Shown here piece after piece: positions 5,556 to 13,148 of a DNA stretch of 15,786 bases. The first letter of the stretch is position 1. Each line of letters begins with the position of its first letter. The notes under the pieces are model-generated. The model was not told the DNA's origin, searched no databases, and saw nothing but the letters and a program-made list of their open reading frames with translations. Source of the DNA: CAIQIA01 sp049317465 (GTDB lineage: Bacteria; Cyanobacteriota; Cyanobacteriia; PCC-6307; Cyanobiaceae); the NCBI GenBank assembly GCA_049317465.1, contig JBMOIF010000052.1, forward strand, positions 1 through 15,786, given 5' to 3'. The position numbers and the translations under genes were made by a program.

Positions 5556-8500
5556 TCAGAGCAACAGGCTGGTGGCGGTCAGCGCCGGTGAACCCTGCAG
5601 CTGGATCTGCAGTTCGGCCGTGGCGAAGTTCGCATCGAGGTTGGCCTGCAGCAGGTTGAAGCCGGCGCCGACGGTGATGCTGGCCTGGCCGATGGCCGTG
5701 AAGGCAGCGTTGCCGATGAAGACGAAGGCCTGGTCGCCGGTCGTGAGCGGGTTTGCATCAATGGGGCGCAGGTCAATGCGATCGGTACCGACGGCGAAGT
5801 CGGTGATCACATCGCGGACGAGGCCCGTGCCGGCTTCAGCCACGCTACGGAAGAGGAAGACATCGGCCCCACCGGCACCGGTGAGGCTGTCGACCCCGAG
5901 GCCACCGCTGAGGGTGTCGGCACCGCTGCCGCCGCTGATCGCGTTGCCGAGGGCATTTCCGTCGCCCACGAAGGGTCCGGTGCCGCTGAAACTGAGGAAC
6001 TCAACATTGTCAGGCAGCGTGTAAGCCGACAGGGAGGTGACCACCGTGTCGGTCCCGCCAGCGGCCAGTTCACTGACGATGTCCAGGGGATCATCCACCA
6101 CGAAGACATCGTTGCCGGTGTCGCCGATGAGCTGGTCGGCGCCGAGTCCGCCGTCGAGCCGGTCGTTGTCGCGGCCCCCATTCAGGGTGTCGTTGCCAGC
6201 GCCACCGGTGAGGGTGTCGTTGCCCCTGTCCCCGGTGATGCTGTCGGCGCCGGCGGTGCCCGTCAGGTTGTCGGCGGTGTCGCGACCACCGATGATCAGA
6301 TCTCCCACAGGATCGGTGGGGCCTGAGAGCACCTCCTCACGGCTGCCGGCGCCATCCACGAAGCTGACCATCACCCGCAGAACCTGGCCGACATCCTGCT
6401 GAACAGGGGTGTAGCTGGCCGTGGTGGCACCGCTGATGGGCAGACCGGTGGCGGCGGCGAAGGGGGAGCGGAGCCACTGGTACGTGAAAGCACCCAGGCC
6501 GTCGGCGTCGCTGATGCCCGTGGTCTGAGCGGTGAGGGCACTGCCCTCGGTGGGGGAGGGGTCACTGATCGTCGGAACCCCCGCCACCGGGCTGTTGAAG
6601 CTGAGGGTGAGGTTGCTGAAGCGGGCCGCCTCGATCCCCACCAGCGTGTCGGTTCCCTCCGGACCGCTGATCTGACGGGCACCCGTGGGCAGCTGCGTCA
6701 CCGTGTAGGCCGTCGACAGGCCGCTGTACACCGCCAGGTCGATGCCGTCGCCTCCGTTGAGGCTGTCATTGCCGGCTCCGCCGGTGAAGGTGTCATTGCC
6801 GGCCAGACCTGAGGCGATGTCATCGCCGGCAGTGCCGGTGAAGGTGTCATTGCCCGCGGTGCCCACGACGTTGCTGGCCACCACTCCCGTGGGGGCCGAG
6901 GTCAACGCTTCGGGGTTACCGCCGCCGTCGGTGAAGCTCACCACGGCCCGCAGCAGACCGCCCACCTGGGCCGTCGTTGGCGTGAAGCTGGCCAGGGTTG
7001 CCCCCGCGATGGCTGTCCAGGGTCCTGCGGCCGTCGTCGCCGACTCCCAGCGGTAGCTGAAGGCGCCGAGGCCATCGGCATCGGCGATGCCCGCCGTCGA
7101 CACCGTCAGGGCAGTGCCTGCAATGGGTGTCAGGTCGTTGATGGTGGGGGTGCCGGTGGCAGGAGTGCTGAGGTTGATCGTGGCGTCAGAGAAACGGAGC
7201 TGTTCGATGCCAACGAGGGTGTCAACACCATCAGGGCCGCTGATGCTGCGTTCACCCGTAGGCAGAAGCGTGACGGTGTAAGCCGTGCTGAGTCCTGAGA
7301 AGACGGCCTGATCGATCCCATCGCCTCCGTTGAGACTGTCATTCCCGGCCCCGCCCCTGAGGGTGTCATTGCCGGCAAGGCCGGCCGCCACGTCATCCCC
7401 GGCGGTGCCGTTGAAGGTGTTGTTGGCCAGGGTGCCGATGAAGTTGTTGGCCACCACACCAGTGCTGGTCGACACGACGGTCTCGGCATTGCCGGCGGCA
7501 TCGGTGAAGCTCACCACCGCCCGGAGGAACCGGTTCACCTGGCCTGCAGGCGGAGTGAAGCTGGCCTGGGTGGCGCCGGCGATGGCGGCCCAGGGACCGG
7601 TGGCCGAGCCCGCCGACTCCCAGCGGTAGCTGAAGGGGCCGAGGCCGTCGGCATCGGCGATGCCCGCCGTCGAGACCGACAACACGCCACCGGAAATGGG
7701 TGTGGTGTCACTGATCGTCGGAACTCCGGTCGCCGGGCTGTTGAAACTGAGGGTGAGGTTGCTGAAGCGGGCGGCCTCGATCCCCACCAGCGTGTCGGTC
7801 CCCTCCGGACCGCTGATCTGACGGGCCCCCGTGGGCAGCTGCGTCACCGTGTAGGCCGTCGACAGACCGCTGTAGACCGCCAGATCGATGCCGTCGCCGC
7901 CGTTGAGGCTGTCGTTACCGGCTCCGCCGGTGAAGGTGTCATTGCCGGCCAGGCCGGAGGCGATGTCATCAGCGGTGGTGCCGGTGAACGTGTCGTTGCC
8001 GGCAGTGCCCACGAAGTTGCTGGCCACCACACCCGTGGGAGCCGAGGTGAGCGTTTCGAGGCTGCCGCCACCGTCGGTGAAGCTCACCACGGCCCGCAGC
8101 AGACCACCCACCTGGGCCGCCGTCGGCGTGAAGGCGGCCTGGGTCGCAGCGGCGATGGCCGTCCAGGGACCCGCGACCGTGGTCGCAGACTCCCAGCGAT
8201 AGGTGAAGGCACCAAGACCATCGGCATCGGCGATGCCAGCCGTTGACACCGTCAACGTAGAACCGGCGAGCGGAGTCACGTCATTGATGACAGGGGTGCC
8301 GGTGGCGGGACTGTTGGGGAAGGTGCCAGGAACGGCAGTGTCAGTGAACTGGATCAGTTCAACTTCCCGCAAGATGTCGATGCCGTCGGTCCCGGTGAGG
8401 GACCGCACCGACGTGCCGCCGGCAATTCGGCTCACCACATAGGACGCCGCCGGGCCTGCATAGAGGGCGACATCGTCCCCCAGGCCTCCAAGCAGCGTGT

Positions 8501-11500
8501 CGTTACCGGCGCCGCCACTGAACGTGTCGTTGCCGCCCAGACCCTCCAGGAGATCTGAACCACTGCCGCCACTGATTCGGTTGGCCAGGCCGTTGCCCTG
8601 GCCAGAGAAGTTGCCGACACCGACATAGGAGAGGTTCTCAACCTCAGAGGGCAGTCCGAGGGTCGGGGCAGAGGTCTGAATCGTATCGACACCACCAGCC
8701 ACTGCCTCGAGGACGCTGTCGAGTGCCACATCAACCAGATAGGTATCGTCGCCGAGACCACCGACCATGGAGTCGATGCCGATGCCACCGTTGAGTCGAT
8801 CGTTGCCGGCACCGCCAATGAGGGTGTCGGCACCGGGACCACCGTTGAGGTTGTCATTGCCTGCACCACCATCGGCGTGGTCGGCACCGGCTGTGCCATT
8901 GAACAGATTCGCCAGGGGAGTGCCGACGTAAAGATCGCCCGTGATGGGAGTCGACTGGGAAATGAGGTTTTCAGCATTCCCGGCGCCATCCACGAAGGAC
9001 ACCTGCACACGCAGGATGGAGCCCACCTGCGCCTGGCCAGGGGTGAAGCTCGCGGAGGTGCCCACCACGACCCAGGTCAGGCCGCCGTCGCGGGATGCTT
9101 CCCACGAATAGGAAAAGGCACCGAGACCGTTCACGTCAGCGATGGTGCTGACATTGACCTGAAGTGCCCGTCCTTCTGTCGGCGCGGCCGCAAGGATCTG
9201 AGGAAGACCCGTGGCAGCGCCAGCGGGACGGGGAGCCACAACGTTCCCATCAGCAAAGCGAAGCAGTTCGATGTTGCGCAGGGTGTCAACACCATCCAAC
9301 AGCACTCCGGCGACTGGAGCCCTGTTGTCGCGAACGGTCACCGTGTTGTCTGCGTTTCTGACGATCGTGTAATCAGCTCGATTGCCCCGGAAGACAGCAA
9401 TATCGACGCCAGAGGTGCCTCGCTCGATGGAGCGGTGAATGCTGAGCTGGGAAGGATTGATCGCTCCGGTGGACAACCGCTGCTGGAAGGTGGCAAGGTT
9501 CCCTCCGAATTCAACCGTACCGTCAGCGTTGGTGAGTCGGATCTGCGCATCCAGGAAGGCGTCTCCGTCGATGAAGTCATCACCGCTCCGACCCTGAATG
9601 GTGTCGGAACCACCTCCGCCCAGAAGAATGTCGCCATCCGTGAACCCAGTGGCGCCCCGCAGCAATGACGACAGACCAGCGATCCGATTGATGCCGGCAA
9701 CGGTGAGCTCGTGGCCGATGCCCGCACCAAGCGGGTTTTCGGTACCCATGAGATGGTCGTTGCCGTTCCAGCCAGACAGACCCTCGACCTCGAGATAACG
9801 ATCGATCAGATCAATGGGAATGTTTCCGGCTGCCGGAAGAATCGACATGTCTGCGACAACACTTCCAGGCACCCTGGCGAAGGTGACCCAGTCGAAGCCC
9901 CAGGAACCCCAGTTCTTGTTGGTGCCGGCCGAGCCGAACATGATGTCGTCGCCATTCTCGGCGTCGTAATCATCATTTCCTTCCCCCATGAGCACATCGT
10001 TGCCCAGGATGGTGCTATCGCCGAAGGGGGCACCATTGTCGCCCTGGAGAAGATCAGCCGAGGCACCACCTTCAATCCAGTCGTCTCCTTCATTGCCGAA
10101 AACAACGTTCAGACCAGTACCTGCATTGACGAAGTCGTTGCCGAGGCCTGCGAAGGTTTCCGCATCACCCTCTCCACCGAAGATCGCATCACTGCCATCT
10201 CCTCCAAAGAGAAGATCAAGAGCACCACCCGCGTTCAGAATGACGTCATGACCGTCGCCGGCCTTGATGTTGTCATCACCAAACGAATCCGAAAGGATGT
10301 CGTTACCAGCACCTCCAAAAATGAAGTCGTTACCGGCTCCACCTTCAAGGGAATCATTGCCTTCGTCACCGTGAACGGTGTCATCACCCTCACCCGTGGC
10401 AAGGCGATCATTGCTGGGTGTGCCCCCCAGCACCACATGTTCGATGCCGTTGTAAGCGATGGTGCCGTCGGGGAGACGCTGCAGCAGCGCGGGTTCGCTG
10501 GCCGCGCTCTGGGGGTCGTCGAGGATGGCCCCTGTCGCGCCCAGACGGCCAGCCTCAAACCGGTAGGTGGGTGTTGAGAACGCATCCCCAGGCAGATGGC
10601 GCGCCGTGGAGTTGCGCATGATGATTTCGGAGAAGGTCTGCTGTTCCAGCTGTACAAGGACATTCAGACCTGCCGTGCGGGCCAGGTAGTAAAGGCGGTC
10701 ATGGTTCTGGAGCCGCTCCATCTGGGTGCGGAACACATACGAGAACGTGGAGCCGAGCATGCCGCCGAAGGGCATCAACTTTTCAGCCAGACCACCGATC
10801 CAGAAATCGATGGCTTCCACCCCTCCGAGGGATGGAGTGGCATAGGTGCCAGACGCCGCAAGGAAGGCCGAGGCATCAGGCTGACCGAGGGCTGCCTGAT
10901 CAAGGAGAGTCTGGGCTGCAGCCCGTCGGGCGGCATCGGTGCTAGCAGCAAGGATGCTGGCGTGGGTTCCGTAGGCGGCGATGAAATTGACGAGCGACCC
11001 AGCGTTGCGAAGGTTCTGGCCGAAGTCGTTCCAGCTGGAGTAAGGCCGCAGGGAGCTGTTGGCGGTGTCGGCAAAGAACAGCCGACGGGCTTGATTGAGG
11101 CCCGGGATGCCATTCTCGCGGCCGCGGGCGATGTTGAGGGCACCGAGGTCGAGGGGCAGGCCCACCAGGTTGTTGCGCAGGGCCTCGGTGACGAATTCAT
11201 CAATCTCCTGACCGACCTGGTGGGAGGCCCCGTTGAGAAGGGTTCCAACAGAGTCTTTAACCGTCGCGCCACTGGCGGCAAATGCTGCGGGGTTGAGGAA
11301 CGCTTCGATCAGCCCCATGGGAGACGAAACGCCGGTGGCGGGATTGATCCGATCCACCGTGTCGGTGAGCATCGAGTGGCCGAAGCGATAGACAACGCTG
11401 GCGAACTCAAGCATCACCGCTGGATCGACCGTGCTGTTGTACCCAGCAAAGACGTCAATGGACGGCAGCAGCTTGCGACCGAACTCTTCAAAGACAAGAT

Positions 11501-12950
11501 GCTGATACTGCATCTCGTTGGCAAATCGAGCCGTCTGGAACAGACGCTCCCCATTCCACTGCAGCGCTGCAATGGCTGCGGCCGTCGTAGGAACGGCAAG
11601 AACGGGGGCGGAAAGCCATTGGTTTAACAATGGCAAGTCGTTGGCAGCGAGAATATCAGCCTTGACCGACTCAACAAGGCGGTTGTGCTCAGAATGAAAG
11701 ATGTTGTGAAGGGCCGTCAGAGCAATGTTCTCATTGCCGCGACCATCGCCCGTGACGTAATGAAGATCGAGCAGTTCGTTGTCATAGGTGCCGGGAGCCG
11801 GGGGAGCCGTTGCTGCATTGACCACGGTGTCCGCATCTGGAGTCTTTCCCGCCGAAGGCACCGCGTGGTGGGCGATGTCATCCAAAAAGGCATGGCCGGT
11901 ACGCAGGGCGCCGGCCGTGCTGATCGGAGCCGTCGGAGAACCCTCGACAAGGCTGCCATCCTCCAGAACCAACTGGGCGAAGCCGTTGGCACCGGGGACG
12001 AAGTTGCCGTAGAGATCTGTCAGGATCAGGGGAACATTGCCGACATCGCTGTCAGCCAGTGCAATGCCCAGATGGGTACGGGCCTGTTGCTTGATCTCGC
12101 CCCAGTTGGCGATCGAATCTGCCGCCGCACCATCAATGAGGCGACCCGTTGCCACGGGACGACCATTGACGAGCAAGTAATCCCTCAAGAAGGCCTGATG
12201 GGACGGATGGGAGGTGTAGGTCTGGTTCTGGTCAATCCAGGGCGTGGTCGAGTTGGTGAACAACCTCACGTCATCGGCGGTGCCGAGCACACCATCGGGA
12301 CCTGGCTCAAGGGCCGTGACCTGGGCGCGGGTCAGCACCATGAAATTGGTGGCGCTGCCGGGCACATAGAGGGGGTCGTCGGGCTGCAGAGGAATGACGA
12401 CCGAACCGTTGCCTCCCTTGCCGATCAGATCAAGGCCATGGTCAAAGAACTGACCGAAGAAGGTGAACAGCGAGTTGTAGGGCGCTGACAGGCCCACATC
12501 GGGCGAAACATTTGCAATGAAGATGGAACCCTCGCTCGACACCGTGGCACCCAGGCCACCACCAGCGGTGGTGGCGGCAGGGTTGTTGGATGTCTGATCG
12601 GAGATCAGGTTGCTGATGGTGCGGGGCTGAGCATCAAACACCACCCCTGAGGTCTGCTGGTAAGACGAGGGGGAACCGACGGAAAGGGGACCCGTTCCAT
12701 CGGGATCAAACGTGGCTGCTCCGGCGGCCCGCCAGACCTGCGGCAACACGCCAGGCATGGGTCGGTCGGCAGCGCCGAACGACTCCTGGCCAGGCACGAC
12801 ATTGTTGTAGGTGCCATCCACAGCGCGGAGCCCGAGGGAGAGGCGCTCTTGGCCACCAAGAAGCTGCAGCAGGTCGACCCCTCGGGCATGGGCCTCAGCC
12901 AGCTCAACCTGAGAAAGGATGAAACGGAGGTCGTGGGGGGTGAGTTTCAT
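5556..12950 (-). CDS. Giant heme peroxidase with RTX and Ig-like repeats (type I-secreted, 2464 aa)
   Basis: The animal-type heme peroxidase domain spans about residues 46-800: distal FGQFFDHG (His171), RGNE (Arg404, Glu407, the R-x-x-E pair), proximal RFGHS (His525) and ALNIARGRENG (604-614). Asp170 and Glu407 match the myeloperoxidase residues that ester-link heme. Next come GGxGxD RTX repeats (838-1010), an intervening domain (to about 1110), more RTX, five Ig-like domains (about 1242-1338, 1547-1643, 1738-1834, 1929-2025, 2120-2216) alternating with RTX and small beta modules, a final RTX block (2220-2362) and a serralysin-like C-terminus (DVITDFAVGTDRIDL, 2380-2394; ends SLLL). There is no signal peptide, which fits type I export through the C-terminus. 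An in-frame TGA four codons upstream limits the start to this ATG or later. It probably oxidises halides or organic substrates outside the cell using H2O2. Family: bacterial 'peroxicins'. Confidence 0.95.
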   Translation of the reverse strand: MKLTPHDLRFILSQVELAEAHARGVDLLQLLGGQERLSLGLRAVDGTYNNVVPGQESFGAADRPMPGVLPQVWRAAGAATFDPDGTGPLSVGSPSSYQQTSGVVFDAQPRTISNLISDQTSNNPAATTAGGGLGATVSSEGSIFIANVSPDVGLSAPYNSLFTFFGQFFDHGLDLIGKGGNGSVVIPLQPDDPLYVPGSATNFMVLTRAQVTALEPGPDGVLGTADDVRLFTNSTTPWIDQNQTYTSHPSHQAFLRDYLLVNGRPVATGRLIDGAAADSIANWGEIKQQARTHLGIALADSDVGNVPLILTDLYGNFVPGANGFAQLVLEDGSLVEGSPTAPISTAGALRTGHAFLDDIAHHAVPSAGKTPDADTVVNAATAPPAPGTYDNELLDLHYVTGDGRGNENIALTALHNIFHSEHNRLVESVKADILAANDLPLLNQWLSAPVLAVPTTAAAIAALQWNGERLFQTARFANEMQYQHLVFEEFGRKLLPSIDVFAGYNSTVDPAVMLEFASVVYRFGHSMLTDTVDRINPATGVSSPMGLIEAFLNPAAFAASGATVKDSVGTLLNGASHQVGQEIDEFVTEALRNNLVGLPLDLGALNIARGRENGIPGLNQARRLFFADTANSSLRPYSSWNDFGQNLRNAGSLVNFIAAYGTHASILAASTDAARRAAAQTLLDQAALGQPDASAFLAASGTYATPSLGGVEAIDFWIGGLAEKLMPFGGMLGSTFSYVFRTQMERLQNHDRLYYLARTAGLNVLVQLEQQTFSEIIMRNSTARHLPGDAFSTPTYRFEAGRLGATGAILDDPQSAASEPALLQRLPDGTIAYNGIEHVVLGGTPSNDRLATGEGDDTVHGDEGNDSLEGGAGNDFIFGGAGNDILSDSFGDDNIKAGDGHDVILNAGGALDLLFGGDGSDAIFGGEGDAETFAGLGNDFVNAGTGLNVVFGNEGDDWIEGGASADLLQGDNGAPFGDSTILGNDVLMGEGNDDYDAENGDDIMFGSAGTNKNWGSWGFDWVTFARVPGSVVADMSILPAAGNIPIDLIDRYLEVEGLSGWNGNDHLMGTENPLGAGIGHELTVAGINRIAGLSSLLRGATGFTDGDILLGGGGSDTIQGRSGDDFIDGDAFLDAQIRLTNADGTVEFGGNLATFQQRLSTGAINPSQLSIHRSIERGTSGVDIAVFRGNRADYTIVRNADNTVTVRDNRAPVAGVLLDGVDTLRNIELLRFADGNVVAPRPAGAATGLPQILAAAPTEGRALQVNVSTIADVNGLGAFSYSWEASRDGGLTWVVVGTSASFTPGQAQVGSILRVQVSFVDGAGNAENLISQSTPITGDLYVGTPLANLFNGTAGADHADGGAGNDNLNGGPGADTLIGGAGNDRLNGGIGIDSMVGGLGDDTYLVDVALDSVLEAVAGGVDTIQTSAPTLGLPSEVENLSYVGVGNFSGQGNGLANRISGGSGSDLLEGLGGNDTFSGGAGNDTLLGGLGDDVALYAGPAASYVVSRIAGGTSVRSLTGTDGIDILREVELIQFTDTAVPGTFPNSPATGTPVINDVTPLAGSTLTVSTAGIADADGLGAFTYRWESATTVAGPWTAIAAATQAAFTPTAAQVGGLLRAVVSFTDGGGSLETLTSAPTGVVASNFVGTAGNDTFTGTTADDIASGLAGNDTFTGGAGNDSLNGGDGIDLAVYSGLSTAYTVTQLPTGARQISGPEGTDTLVGIEAARFSNLTLSFNSPATGVPTISDTTPISGGVLSVSTAGIADADGLGPFSYRWESAGSATGPWAAIAGATQASFTPPAGQVNRFLRAVVSFTDAAGNAETVVSTSTGVVANNFIGTLANNTFNGTAGDDVAAGLAGNDTLRGGAGNDSLNGGDGIDQAVFSGLSTAYTVTLLPTGERSISGPDGVDTLVGIEQLRFSDATINLSTPATGTPTINDLTPIAGTALTVSTAGIADADGLGAFSYRWESATTAAGPWTAIAGATLASFTPTTAQVGGLLRAVVSFTDGGGNPEALTSAPTGVVASNVVGTAGNDTFTGTAGDDIASGLAGNDTFTGGAGNDSLNGGDGIDLAVYSGLSTAYTVTQLPTGARQISGPEGTDTLVGIEAARFSNLTLSFNSPVAGVPTISDPSPTEGSALTAQTTGISDADGLGAFTYQWLRSPFAAATGLPISGATTASYTPVQQDVGQVLRVMVSFVDGAGSREEVLSGPTDPVGDLIIGGRDTADNLTGTAGADSITGDRGNDTLTGGAGNDTLNGGRDNDRLDGGLGADQLIGDTGNDVFVVDDPLDIVSELAAGGTDTVVTSLSAYTLPDNVEFLSFSGTGPFVGDGNALGNAISGGSGADTLSGGLGVDSLTGAGGADVFLFRSVAEAGTGLVRDVITDFAVGTDRIDLRPIDANPLTTGDQAFVFIGNAAFTAIGQASITVGAGFNLLQANLDANFATAELQIQLQGSPALTATSLLL
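6594..7166 (-). repeat. 573-bp tandem unit, third in protein order (residues 1929-2119)
   Basis: This is one of three adjacent, exactly 191-codon units of the giant peroxidase. Each unit is an Ig-like domain (TPTIND... ADADGLGAFSYRWES... VVSFTDGGG), a short GGxGxD RTX stretch, then a beta module (AVYSGLSTAYTV to ARFSN). The second half of this unit has the same protein sequence as the second half of the unit at 7740-8312. Confidence 0.93.
7167..7739 (-). repeat. 573-bp tandem unit, second in protein order (residues 1738-1928)
   Basis: This is the middle 191-codon unit. It has the same domain order and exact length as its neighbours but is clearly more divergent: it reads LRGGAGND, QAVFSGLST and LLPTGERSISGPDGVD where the flanking units share TFTGGAGND, LAVYSGLST and QLPTGARQISGPEGTD. 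Confidence 0.93.
7740..8312 (-). repeat. 573-bp tandem unit, first in protein order (residues 1547-1737)
   Basis: This is the first 191-codon unit in reading direction. A more divergent partial relative precedes it (Ig-like domain at 1242-1338) and another follows the array (2120-2216), so five Ig-like domains exist but only three full-length units. Confidence 0.93.
9921..10439 (-). repeat. RTX calcium-binding nonapeptide array of the giant peroxidase
   Basis: Residues 838-1010 are degenerate GGxGxDxxx nonapeptides (for example GDEGNDSLEGGAGNDFIFGG), which form calcium-filled parallel beta-rolls in this family. Further short RTX blocks occur near residues 1105-1130, 1356-1405, 1460-1490, inside each 191-residue unit and at 2220-2280 (DNA 6110-6293). 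Confidence 0.9.
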
Positions 12951-13088
12951 CGGAAAGCCAGATCAGGGCTGAGCCGCAGGGTGCAAGGAAAGCCTTACAC
13001 CTTTGCTGAGTTGAACCTGATCGTAGCCCCCGCAGCGACTGAACGTCCAGCTAGCTTCGCCTGAATGAGTGGCCATGGACATTCCAGC

Positions 13089-13117
13089 AAAAAACCGCCC
13101 CCCGGAACGGGGGGCGG
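13089..13117 (-). terminator. Intrinsic terminator of the upstream peroxidase gene
   Basis: Read on the minus strand, a perfect 10-bp GC stem (CCGCCCCCCG pairing with CGGGGGGCGG) with a 3-nt loop TTC is followed directly by six T residues. It begins 31 nt after the stop of the gene ending at 13149. It has no T-run in the plus direction, so it acts one way. The remaining 138 bp to the next ATG (12950) must contain the promoter of the 2464-residue gene, but no convincing -35/-10 pair or Shine-Dalgarno could be picked out there. Confidence 0.92.
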
Positions 13118-13148
13118 CAATGGGCGACGGAAGGGCTTGGGCCCGGCG

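Noticed and set aside
8877..12488. Four long plus-strand open frames (8877-9668, 9711-10577, 10596-11627, 11685-12488) antisense to the giant peroxidase
   Set aside because: They are mirror frames of GC-rich coding sequence. Their products have no domains and show skewed, low-complexity composition, while the minus frame encodes recognisable peroxidase, RTX and Ig-like domains throughout.
13049..13056. Palindrome AGCTAGCT upstream of the giant peroxidase gene
   Set aside because: It is an isolated 8-bp palindrome with no second copy or promoter context; it is expected by chance.
12951..13148. The two peroxidase genes as one gene split by a frameshift
   Set aside because: The upstream gene has its own C-terminal export module, stop and terminator, and the downstream gene starts with a fresh N-terminus and a complete peroxidase domain.
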